This document shows positions 15,913-22,677 of a stretch of DNA of 23,501 bases, in pieces (within the stretch, counting starts at the first letter, position 1; every line of letters begins with the position of its first letter). The position numbers and the translations under genes are program-made. The stretch is from Fen-1258 sp027348115 (lineage in GTDB: Bacteria > Bacteroidota > Ignavibacteria > Ignavibacteriales > Melioribacteraceae). The stretch is taken from positions 1 through 23,501 of the forward strand of contig DAIEQA010000198.1 of the NCBI GenBank assembly GCA_027348115.1, written 5' to 3'. Below the pieces are notes generated by a model. It was not told the origin of the DNA. It ran no database searches and saw only the letters and a program-made list of their open reading frames with translations.

Positions 15913-15965
15913 ACCACCCCTTTTTATTCCCCCTCCTTAATAAGGAGGGGGACAGAGGGGGAGGT
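15913..15965. repeat. C/G-rich palindromic repeat, likely dispersed element
   Basis: The core is an 11-bp inverted repeat, CCCCCTCCTTA against TAAGGAGGGGG around one central base (15929-15951). An outer pair, ACCACCCC (15913-15920) and GGGGAGGT (15958-15965), matches at seven of eight positions, so the entire element folds back on itself. I recall very similar sequences scattered through many Bacteroidota and related genomes. The right end (GGAGGT, 15960-15965) lies nine bases before the ATG of the amidotransferase-like gene and serves as its Shine-Dalgarno sequence. Confidence 0.75.
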
Positions 15966-15974
15966 CAAAAGAAA

Positions 15975-16619
15975 ATGTGCAGATTACTTTACGTTAACTC
16001 AAAGAACGAATTCCCTATTTCAACTTACCTTGAAAAATTTGCTGCGGTCGCTAAGAACAGCAGAGAATTTCAAGGTCACGGCTGGGGCTGCGCATTTTCA
16101 AATGATGGTGAGTGGGAATTCTATAAAAATGTAATGCCTATCTGGGAAGATGTTTTTTCCCGGTTCGGAAATTCTAGCAGATTGATTGTTCACGCCAGAA
16201 GCGCATTTAAAGATGAAGGTATTGTTGTTGAAAATAACATGCCGTTCTACGATGACAAATTAATTTTCGTTTTTAACGGAGAACTCCGTGGAGTGAAAAT
16301 TAAAGAAGAAGGCCGAATAGGCGCGGAGAAAATTTTTAATTATATAAAAAGGTTTGATAAAGGAAACGTAAAGGAAGCTCTTCAAAAGGGAACGGAAATA
16401 ATTACGAAGAAATCGGCTTATGTGCGTGCAATGAATATAATATTATCCGATGAGAATGCTTCTTATATCCATTCTCAGTTCAGCGAAGATGACGAATATT
16501 TTACGATGTTTAAAAGAATTACCGACGATACGGTTGTAGTTTGTTCGGATCCGTTCCCGGGCGAAAACGGATGGACACCGATTGAAAATAATTCACTAAC
16601 GGAGCTAAAATGCTTTTAA
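15975..16619 (+). CDS. Class II glutamine amidotransferase-like Ntn hydrolase in the lysine operon
   Basis: Starts MCRLLYV, so removal of Met exposes Cys2, the N-terminal nucleophile of class II amidotransferases. Other family marks are HGWGCAF (residues 35-41), LIVHARSAF, NNMPFYDDKLIFVFNGEL with oxyanion-hole N101-G102, and late VVCSDPFP...GWTPI. The pattern is closest to the YafJ/EgtC group; at 214 residues it is a bare hydrolase domain with no synthetase or synthase partner fused. EgtC cleaves a gamma-glutamyl amide, which is the bond type linking lysine to LysW. The gene lies between lysY and lysZ and overlaps lysZ by ten bases, so it is part of the operon. Function is unproven; release of lysine from LysW, or ammonia transfer, are inferences. 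Its ribosome binding site comes from the preceding palindromic repeat. Confidence 0.82.
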   Translation: MCRLLYVNSKNEFPISTYLEKFAAVAKNSREFQGHGWGCAFSNDGEWEFYKNVMPIWEDVFSRFGNSSRLIVHARSAFKDEGIVVENNMPFYDDKLIFVFNGELRGVKIKEEGRIGAEKIFNYIKRFDKGNVKEALQKGTEIITKKSAYVRAMNIILSDENASYIHSQFSEDDEYFTMFKRITDDTVVVCSDPFPGENGWTPIENNSLTELKCF

Positions 16620-17404
16620 TTAAAATTGGCGGCGGAAAAGATCTTAATCTAAAAGGAATTGCTGCCGATCTCGGAACGTTGAAAGAAAAGTGCATAATAG
16701 TTCATGGTGCCAACGCGTTCCGCGATGAACTGGCTAAGAAACTTGGAATAGAAAAAAGAGTTGTTACTTCACTCTCAGGCTACGATTCTGTTTTTAGTGA
16801 TGAGAATACAATTGATTTGGCAATGATGGCTTACGCCGGTTTGAAAAATAAACGTATTGTGGAATTACTTCAGCAGAACGGGATTAACGCTGTTGGTCTT
16901 TCAGGATTAGATGGTAAAGTTTTGCAAGGCAAACGCAACAGCGGAATTAAAGTTCGTGAAGGAGGAAAGACTTTGCTGTTAAGAGATTTTTCCGGCAAAC
17001 CTAAAGCGATCAATAAACAATTGCTTGATTTACTTTTAGATAACGGATACACTCCGGTTCTAAGCGTTCCGTTAATTGATGAAAATAATTTCGCCATAAA
17101 TTCCGAGAACGATGACATAGTTGCACTACTGCAAACGGAAATGAAAGCGGATAAAGTTATTTCGCTTATAGAAGCTCCCGGGTTCTTAATGGATAAAGAC
17201 GATAATTCATCATTGGTGTCTAAAATGTCGAAAGCCGAATTGGAAGCTATGGAAGAAAAAGTTGAAGGAAGAATGAAGCGAAAAATATTAGCGATGAGAA
17301 AGTTGTTTGGTGAAGGCGGAGATACAACCGTTATTTTATCCGACGGAAGAACCGAGCACCCGATTAAAGACGCGCTGGAAGGAAAAGGAACAACAATTTC
17401 ATGA
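16610..17404 (+). CDS. lysZ: LysW-gamma-aminoadipate 6-kinase
   Basis: Phosphorylates the side-chain carboxyl of LysW-bound aminoadipate; an ArgB homologue of the amino-acid kinase family. The 264-residue protein begins LLIKIGGGKDLN, the glycine-rich phosphate-binding strand, followed by CIIVHGANAF, GLSGLDGKVLQGKR, VLSVPLIDENNFAINSENDD (metal/nucleotide site) and a C-terminal GEGGDTTVILSDGR. The VHGAN motif and KRNSGIKVR loop agree with LysZ more than with bacterial ArgB, which has VHGGGP. The start overlaps the preceding gene by ten bases and has GGAG five bases upstream. The stop overlaps the next ATG (ATGA). Although biochemically this step precedes LysY, gene order here is lysY before lysZ, with the amidotransferase-like gene between. 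Confidence 0.93.
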   Translation: MLLIKIGGGKDLNLKGIAADLGTLKEKCIIVHGANAFRDELAKKLGIEKRVVTSLSGYDSVFSDENTIDLAMMAYAGLKNKRIVELLQQNGINAVGLSGLDGKVLQGKRNSGIKVREGGKTLLLRDFSGKPKAINKQLLDLLLDNGYTPVLSVPLIDENNFAINSENDDIVALLQTEMKADKVISLIEAPGFLMDKDDNSSLVSKMSKAELEAMEEKVEGRMKRKILAMRKLFGEGGDTTVILSDGRTEHPIKDALEGKGTTIS

Positions 17405-18153
17405 GCAGCGATGCACATATCGATTTCTCAAATGTTTATGAAGATGTTCTATGCGCCGAATCTTATGCAAAGCTTGAATTTCCCGGGACATATTATTTAG
17501 CGTACAGAGATATTCCTGATGTTTTGGCAAAGCATGCGAAAGGAAAGAATGCTTTAGACTTTGGATGCGGCACCGGCAGATCAACAAGATTTTTGAAGAA
17601 GCATGGCTTCGATGCAGTAGGAATAGATATTTCCACCGATATGATTGACAAGGCAAAAGAGTTTGATCCTGCCGGAGAGTACATGGTTGTTGCTGACGGC
17701 AATTATAATCAACTGCCGAAAAATTATTTAGACCTTATTCTTTCCGTCTTTACTTTTGATAATATTCCTAACATAGAAAGAAGAATAAAATTGCTGGCAG
17801 GATTAGCCGAATTGCTGAATGAAAACGGTGTAATTGTTATGCTCGATTCGACCCCGGATATTTATGTAAATGAGTGGGCTTCGTTTTCTACAAAAGATTT
17901 TCCGGAAAATAAAAACGCGCGAAGCGGAGATAAAGTTAAAATAATTATGACAGATGTAAATGACCGGCGACCCGTTGAAGATATAATTTGGTTCGAAAAC
18001 GATTACAAAGAATTATTTGATAAGTGTAATTTAAAACGGATTGATTCGTTAAAACCGCTCGGCAAAATAGAAGAACCGTATAACTGGATCAGCGAAACTA
18101 ATATTGCCCCGTGGGTAATTAATGTGTTAAAAAAACAGATTCATAATAAATAA
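17401..18153 (+). CDS. Class I SAM-dependent methyltransferase in the lysine operon
   Basis: A 250-residue Rossmann-fold methyltransferase with motif I ALDFGCGTGRS (residues 51-61), the acidic GIDIS after strand 2, VVADGNYNQLP at the adenine-binding position and LILSVFTFDNIP at motif IV. There is no DNA or RNA methyltransferase motif such as DPPY, so a small-molecule or protein substrate is likely. It overlaps lysZ by ATGA and is 13 bases from lysJ, placing it inside the operon, but no methylation step is known in the LysW lysine pathway. Possibilities are methylation of a side product such as trans-homoaconitate (by analogy with trans-aconitate methyltransferase), modification of the amino acid or of LysW, or an unrelated role. 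The sequence does not decide among them. Confidence 0.82.
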   Translation: MSSDAHIDFSNVYEDVLCAESYAKLEFPGTYYLAYRDIPDVLAKHAKGKNALDFGCGTGRSTRFLKKHGFDAVGIDISTDMIDKAKEFDPAGEYMVVADGNYNQLPKNYLDLILSVFTFDNIPNIERRIKLLAGLAELLNENGVIVMLDSTPDIYVNEWASFSTKDFPENKNARSGDKVKIIMTDVNDRRPVEDIIWFENDYKELFDKCNLKRIDSLKPLGKIEEPYNWISETNIAPWVINVLKKQIHNK

Positions 18154-18166
18154 ATTGGAGTAAGCC

Positions 18167-19321
18167 ATGATCGATTACAAAGAACTAACGCAGAAATATG
18201 AAATTGATGTTTACCCAAGAAGAGATGTTGTGCTGGTAAAAGGAAAGGGCGCGCGCGTTTGGGACGATAAGGGAAACGAATACATCGATATGGCAGCGGG
18301 AATAAGCGTTGCGAACGTAGGCCACGCAAACGACAAAGTAGTCGAGGCAATATCAAAACAAGCCGCTACTTTGATTACTTGTCCCAATACTTTTTACAAT
18401 GATACAAAAGCGCTCTTTCTTGAAAAGCTTTTTAGTATTGTTCCGAAAAATTTAACAAAGGCGTTTCTTACAAACAGTGGAACCGAAGCGATTGAAGGCG
18501 CAATTAAATTTGCACGCTTAAATACCGGTAAAACAAAATTTATCGCCGCCATGAAGGGATTTCACGGAAGAACAATGGGAGCTTTAAGCGCTACATATAA
18601 AAACGAATACCGTGAAGGATTCGGTCCATTGGTGCCGGGTTTTTCATTTGTCCCGTATAATAATTTTGAAAAACTCGCAGCGGCGATTGATGACGATACC
18701 GCAGGAATTATTCTCGAGCCGGTTCAAGGCGAAGGCGGAATTAATATCGGGCAGAAAGAATATTTTCAAAAAGTAAGACAGCTTTGCGACGAAAAAGGAA
18801 TATTACTCATAATAGACGAAATACAATCTGGGTTCTGCCGCACGGGAAAAATGTTTGCCATAGAATATCTTGGAATCGAAGCGGATATAATGACACTCGC
18901 AAAATCTATAGCCGGCGGTTTCCCAATGGGCGCTGTTTTGTGTTCCGATAAAATTAAAATTGAAAAAGGAAAACACGGTACTACTTTCGGCGGTAATCCT
19001 TTGGCATGCGCAGCGGGATTGGCGGCAATAGATTTTATGATTGAAAATAAACTTTGGGAACAAGCCGAAGCTAAGGGAAAATATTTCAAAGAGAAATTGG
19101 AAAAGCATAATCTTTCCAAAGTGCGGGAGATTAGAATTATCGGTTTGATGATCGGTATAGAATTGAAAGATAAATCGCAGCCGGTGATTGTAGAGCTTCT
19201 AAGCAAAGGAATAATATCTCTTCCGGCTGGAACAACTGTTCTGCGTTTATTGCCTCCGCTTGTTATTAGCTACGAAGATTTAGACACTGTTGTAGATAAA
19301 TTAGCGGAAGTGCTTGCTTAA
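18167..19321 (+). CDS. lysJ: LysW-gamma-aminoadipate semialdehyde aminotransferase
   Basis: PLP enzyme that converts the LysW-bound semialdehyde to LysW-gamma-lysine using glutamate; an ArgD homologue. The 384-residue protein is a typical class III aminotransferase: TNSGTEAIEGAIKFAR for cofactor phosphate contact, GFHGRTMGALSATYK, ILEPVQGEGGI, LLIIDEIQSGFCRTGKMFA with the pyridine-binding Asp, the Schiff-base lysine in LAKSIAGGFPMGA (K246), and TTFGGNPLACAAG. Acetylornithine aminotransferase would have the same motifs; the operon position favours LysJ, and dual use for arginine is known in related organisms. GGAG lies six bases before the ATG. It is the last gene of the operon within this window; an inverted repeat follows. 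Confidence 0.92.
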   Translation: MIDYKELTQKYEIDVYPRRDVVLVKGKGARVWDDKGNEYIDMAAGISVANVGHANDKVVEAISKQAATLITCPNTFYNDTKALFLEKLFSIVPKNLTKAFLTNSGTEAIEGAIKFARLNTGKTKFIAAMKGFHGRTMGALSATYKNEYREGFGPLVPGFSFVPYNNFEKLAAAIDDDTAGIILEPVQGEGGINIGQKEYFQKVRQLCDEKGILLIIDEIQSGFCRTGKMFAIEYLGIEADIMTLAKSIAGGFPMGAVLCSDKIKIEKGKHGTTFGGNPLACAAGLAAIDFMIENKLWEQAEAKGKYFKEKLEKHNLSKVREIRIIGLMIGIELKDKSQPVIVELLSKGIISLPAGTTVLRLLPPLVISYEDLDTVVDKLAEVLA

Positions 19322-19431
19322 AGAATGTAGAGTTCAGATTTCAGAATGCAGAATTGAAAACTTAAATCAAAACTAACGATCAAGAAAATTTTAATATTTA
19401 TTCGGCATTCTGAATTCTACGTTCTGCATTT
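19322..19431. repeat. Imperfect inverted repeat between lysJ and nuoA
   Basis: The left part (19322-19356), rich in AGAATG, TTCAGA and ATGCAGAAT, is roughly reverse-complementary to the right part (19405-19431), which holds GCATTCTGAATTCT and GTTCTGCATT. About 50 AT-rich bases lie between. Blocks of the type 'attctgaattctgcattctg' are, from memory, dispersed in many bacterial genomes of this group. It may double as the terminator of the lysine operon. The following 19432-19493 is T-rich and should hold the nuo promoter, but I see no convincing consensus. Confidence 0.55.
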
Positions 19432-19493
19432 GCCTCTTTTGCTTTCCATACTCATTTATTTTATTTTTCCCGGGCAAAAATTCGAATTTCGTT

Positions 19494-19862
19494 ATGATAA
19501 TAGATTATATTCCAATATTCTTAGTTATAATTGTTGCGGCAGTGTTTGGAGGAATTGTAGTTCTTTCTTCAAAAATATTCGGCCCGCAAAGACCTACTAA
19601 AGTAAAATTAATGACTTACGAAAGCGGAAAGGATCCGGTCGGCACTACACACGAAAGAATTTCGATTAAGTATTACCTTGTTGCCATGCTCTTCATCATT
19701 TTTGATATAGAGGTAATTTACGTTTATCCGTGGGCAATAAGATTTAAAATACTATTCGCGGATTACGGAATTTTTGCTTTTCTGCCGATGTTTATATTTC
19801 TGGTAGTGCTTGAATTAGGATTCCTTTATGTTTATAGAAAAGGAGGTTTAAAGTGGGATTAG
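19494..19862 (+). CDS. nuoA: NADH-quinone oxidoreductase subunit A
   Basis: Small membrane subunit of complex I at the junction of the peripheral and membrane arms. The 122 residues form three membrane helices (about 5-27, 63-82 and 90-114). The long loop after helix 1 carries YESGKDPVGTTHERISIKYY, the conserved loop of the family, and FIIFDIEVIYVYPWA follows with its acidic FDxE signature. No Shine-Dalgarno is visible before the ATG. First gene of the nuo operon; its end overlaps nuoB by ten bases. Confidence 0.95.
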   Translation: MIIDYIPIFLVIIVAAVFGGIVVLSSKIFGPQRPTKVKLMTYESGKDPVGTTHERISIKYYLVAMLFIIFDIEVIYVYPWAIRFKILFADYGIFAFLPMFIFLVVLELGFLYVYRKGGLKWD

Positions 19863-20371
19863 AAGCCGCACTTCAGAAAGATGGCTTTGTTACCACGACT
19901 ATAGATGCTATAGTATCTTGGGCGCGTAAAAGTTCTGTTTGGCCTATGCCTATGGGAATTAGCTGCTGCGCAATTGAAATGATTGCCGCCGCCGATCCAA
20001 AATACGATATAGCTCGTTTCGGTTCGGAAGTAATGCGTTTCACCCCGCGTCAATGCGATTTAATGATTGTTGCCGGAACAGTTACTTATAAAATGGCTCA
20101 AGTTGTAAGAAGAATTTATGATCAGATGCCGGACCCGAAATGGGTAATCGCGATGGGAGCTTGCACATCATCCGGCGGGATGTACCGTTCATACAGCGTT
20201 GTGCAAGGCATAGATCAGTTTCTTCCGGTTGATGTTTACACTGCAGGCTGTCCTCCTCGTCCGGAAAACTTGTTGAACGCTTTAATGACGATTCAAGAAA
20301 AAATTGGTAAAACAAAAGCCCGCGATTTTCAGAACAGGTCTTTGGCCGAACTAGAACTCGCAAAAAATTGA
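19853..20371 (+). CDS. nuoB: NADH-quinone oxidoreductase subunit B
   Basis: Carries iron-sulfur cluster N2, the last electron carrier before quinone. In the 172-residue product the four ligands are visible: adjacent C38-C39 in GISCCAIEM, C104 in GACTSSGGMY, and C133 in AGCPPRPE. The GTG start at 19853 has AGGAGG six bases upstream, lying inside nuoA, and gives a normal family length. The stop overlaps a possible TTG start of nuoC. Confidence 0.97.
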   Translation: MGLEAALQKDGFVTTTIDAIVSWARKSSVWPMPMGISCCAIEMIAAADPKYDIARFGSEVMRFTPRQCDLMIVAGTVTYKMAQVVRRIYDQMPDPKWVIAMGACTSSGGMYRSYSVVQGIDQFLPVDVYTAGCPPRPENLLNALMTIQEKIGKTKARDFQNRSLAELELAKN

Positions 20372-20373
20372 AT

Positions 20374-20865
20374 ATGGATCCAAAAGAACTGATTATTAAT
20401 AAAGTAAAAGAAAAATTTTCTTCTGCCGTCGAGGAAGTTTCGGAATTCGCCGGCGATCTCTCCATCACTATTACAAAAGAAAAAATTCTTGAGCTGAGTA
20501 ATTTTTTAAAAAATGATCCCGAGCTGGAATTTTTAATGTGCAAAGATGTTACGGCAGTTGATTGGGCCGTGCGTAAAAACAGATTTACAACTGTTTATCA
20601 TGTTCACTCATTTAAATTGAATTTTACACTTCGCATAAAAGTTAATCTTGGCGATGATGCATCGGTTGAAAGCGTTGTTCATGTTTGGAGAAGCGCAGAA
20701 TGGTATGAGCGCGAAACTTTTGATATGTACGGAATAAAATTTTTGAATCATCCCGATCTTAGAAGAATGTATATGCCGGAAGGATTCGAGCATCACCCGT
20801 TAAGAAAAGATTTTCCATTATTAGGTATTCCCGGCTCTTTGCCGCTGCCTAAAAAAGCTGAATGA
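20374..20865 (+). CDS. nuoC: NADH-quinone oxidoreductase subunit C
   Basis: Peripheral-arm subunit, about 30 kDa-type, 163 residues. The family signature is clear near the C-terminal half: ERETFDMYGIKFLNHPDLRR followed by MYMPEGFEHHPLRKDFPL. I choose the ATG at 20374; a TTG at 20368 overlapping the nuoB stop would add two residues. Neither start has a strong ribosome binding site, so coupling to nuoB translation is likely. One base separates it from nuoD, and the two are separate genes here, not the fused nuoCD of enterobacteria. Confidence 0.95.
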   Translation: MDPKELIINKVKEKFSSAVEEVSEFAGDLSITITKEKILELSNFLKNDPELEFLMCKDVTAVDWAVRKNRFTTVYHVHSFKLNFTLRIKVNLGDDASVESVVHVWRSAEWYERETFDMYGIKFLNHPDLRRMYMPEGFEHHPLRKDFPLLGIPGSLPLPKKAE

Positions 20866-20866
20866 T

Positions 20867-22117
20867 ATGGATAGAATTTCACAAATATATAACGACGAGA
20901 AATTATTAAAGCGGCTTCACGACGATAAAGATATTACCATCGAGGACGCACTCGAAAATGAAATGGTAATCAATATGGGACCGCAACACCCGGCAACTCA
21001 CGGTGTGTTAAGACTCGTTCTTCGTCTCGACGGTGAAACCGTTATCGGAATTGTTCCTGAACTCGGTTATCTGCATCGCGGTTACGAAAAGATGGCCGAG
21101 AACATGAGTTACATAGAATTTATTCCGCATACCGATCGTCTCGATTACACCGCTACGATGTGCAACAATGTTGGGTATGTCCTGGCGGTTGAAAAGCTTG
21201 CCGGCATAGAAGCGCCGAAGAGAGCGCAGTACATTCGAATGATTGTATCGGAACTCTCAAGAATTGCAGCACACATGGTTGCAATAGGTACTTTCGCGAT
21301 GGATGTTGGCGCCGTTACAATGGTTATGTGGACATTCCGTGAGCGAGAGAAAATTCAAAATATTTTTGATAGGGTAGCCGGGGCAAGATTTACTACCAGT
21401 TATACCCGTCTAGGCGGCGTCGCGTCGGATATGGATGACGAAGCTATTGCCATGACGAGAAATTTTTTGGAAGAACTTGAACCGGCAATGGTCGAGATGG
21501 ATAAACTCTTGCTCGGTAATAGAATTTTTATAGATAGGTTAGAAGGTATTGGAATTCTTCCTAAAGAGGATGCAATTGCACTTGGTGTTACCGGTCCAAA
21601 TCTTCGCGCAAGCGGAGTTGAGTACGATGTTCGCCGCGCTAAACCGTATTTGTTTTATAACGAAATTGATTTCAAGATCCCTACTTATACAGAAGGTGAT
21701 TGTCTTGCCCGTTATTTTTTAAGAGGCGATGAGGTTCGTGAGAGTATTAAAATTTTGAAACAGCTTCTTGATAAGATGCCTCAAGGCGAGGTAATGGCTA
21801 ACGATCCTAAAAAAGTTCTTCCGCATAAAACCGAAATTTATTCCAAGATGGAAGAACTTATACATGATTTTATGATTATTAATTTCGGAATTAATCCGCC
21901 GGTCGGAGATACTTATTTCTCGGTTGAAAATCCAAAAGGCGAATTGGGATTTTATGTTGTAAGCAACGGTACAGGTAATCCCTGGAAATTAAAAATACAT
22001 TCACCATCGTTCTGCAATCTTCAAGCTATTTCACAATTGTGTAAAGGCGCGATGGTTTCGGATGTGATTGCGATTATTGGAAGTTTAGATCCCGTAATGG
22101 GAGAAGCGGATAAATAG
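20867..22117 (+). CDS. nuoD: NADH-quinone oxidoreductase subunit D
   Basis: 49 kDa-type subunit forming the quinone-binding pocket with NuoB. The 416-residue protein has NMGPQHPATHGVLRLVLRLDGE (about residues 36-57), GYLHRGYEKMAE, the family segment YTRLGGVASDM, GVTGPNLRASGVEYDVRR and the C-terminal IIGSLDPVMGEADK. The length is normal for a separate NuoD. Starts one base after the nuoC stop without its own clear Shine-Dalgarno. The downstream gap to nuoE is occupied by a palindromic repeat. Confidence 0.97.
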   Translation: MDRISQIYNDEKLLKRLHDDKDITIEDALENEMVINMGPQHPATHGVLRLVLRLDGETVIGIVPELGYLHRGYEKMAENMSYIEFIPHTDRLDYTATMCNNVGYVLAVEKLAGIEAPKRAQYIRMIVSELSRIAAHMVAIGTFAMDVGAVTMVMWTFREREKIQNIFDRVAGARFTTSYTRLGGVASDMDDEAIAMTRNFLEELEPAMVEMDKLLLGNRIFIDRLEGIGILPKEDAIALGVTGPNLRASGVEYDVRRAKPYLFYNEIDFKIPTYTEGDCLARYFLRGDEVRESIKILKQLLDKMPQGEVMANDPKKVLPHKTEIYSKMEELIHDFMIINFGINPPVGDTYFSVENPKGELGFYVVSNGTGNPWKLKIHSPSFCNLQAISQLCKGAMVSDVIAIIGSLDPVMGEADK

Positions 22118-22182
22118 TTTTCTTTGTGTTTTCCATGCTTCCGTGGTGGAAAAATTACCACAGAGACAAAGAGGCACAGAGT
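22118..22182. repeat. Palindromic repeat between nuoD and nuoE
   Basis: CTTTGT (22122-22127) pairs with ACAAAG (22166-22171), and GTGGT (22143-22147) with ACCAC (22157-22161), making an imperfect stem-loop. A second CACAGAG copy lies at 22175-22181. Sequences of the type 'ctttgtg...ggtgg...accacagagacacagaggcacagag' are, from memory, widespread dispersed repeats. An open frame in phase with nuoE begins at 22124 inside it, but this is not likely to be translated. Confidence 0.65.
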
Positions 22183-22198
22183 TATTCAAAGGTTAAAG

Positions 22199-22672
22199 AT
22201 GGCATTCAAATTCACAGAAGATAATCTTAAAAAGATAGAAGAAGTAAGGAGGAAATATCCGACCGCATTGGCTGCTGTTATGCCGGTAGTTTATATTGCG
22301 CAGGAGCAGAACGGTTTTATAAGCGAAGAAGCAATGGCAGAGATCGCAAATGTTCTCGGCATAGATAAAGTAAGCGTACTTAGCGTTGTAACTTTCTATA
22401 CAATGTATCACACCAAACCGATGGGCAAGTATCATGTGCAGGTCTGCACAAATGTATCGTGTATGCTTAGAGGCGCTTATGAAATTTGGGACGGTGTAAA
22501 AGCGAAACTCGGCCTGGATAATATGGAAGTTTCTCCCGACGGAAAATTTTCTCTCGAAGAAGTTGAATGCATGGGCGCTTGCGGTTACGCACCGATGATT
22601 GCCGTTAACGAAGATTACTTCGAAAATCTAAGCAAAGAAAAAGTTTTTGAAATTTTGGATTCACTCAAATAA
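22199..22672 (+). CDS. nuoE: NADH-quinone oxidoreductase subunit E
   Basis: 24 kDa-type subunit holding the [2Fe-2S] cluster N1a next to the flavin site of NuoF. With the ATG at 22199 the product is 157 residues, a normal family length, starting MAFKFTEDNLKKIEEVRRKY. Four cluster cysteines are visible in VQVCTNVSCMLRG (CxxxxC) and EVECMGACGYAP (CxxxC). AAAGG six bases before this ATG supports the start. A longer reading from 22124 would add 25 residues (MCFPCFRGGK...) translated from the palindromic repeat and unlike any NuoE N-terminus. Confidence 0.95.
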   Translation: MAFKFTEDNLKKIEEVRRKYPTALAAVMPVVYIAQEQNGFISEEAMAEIANVLGIDKVSVLSVVTFYTMYHTKPMGKYHVQVCTNVSCMLRGAYEIWDGVKAKLGLDNMEVSPDGKFSLEEVECMGACGYAPMIAVNEDYFENLSKEKVFEILDSLK

Positions 22673-22677
22673 GATTT

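Noticed and set aside
15859..16134. 91-codon + strand frame bridging the end of lysY and the start of the amidotransferase-like gene
   Set aside because: It runs through the palindromic repeat and overlaps both genes in another frame; its translation looks like an out-of-phase reading and both overlapped genes have clear family motifs.
16870..17418. 182-codon minus-strand frame inside lysZ
   Set aside because: Antisense to a clear kinase gene; serine- and proline-rich translation typical of antisense frames.
18766..19206. 146-codon minus-strand frame inside lysJ
   Set aside because: Antisense to a well-conserved aminotransferase; no family resemblance.
15913..19431. CRISPR array or insertion sequence suggested by the repeats
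   Set aside because: The repeats are single fold-back elements of different sequence, with no regular direct repeats and spacers, no transposase and no cas gene.
22124..22198. N-terminal extension of nuoE
   Set aside because: The 25 codons lie in a palindromic repeat, and the ATG at 22199 has a ribosome binding site and gives normal NuoE length.
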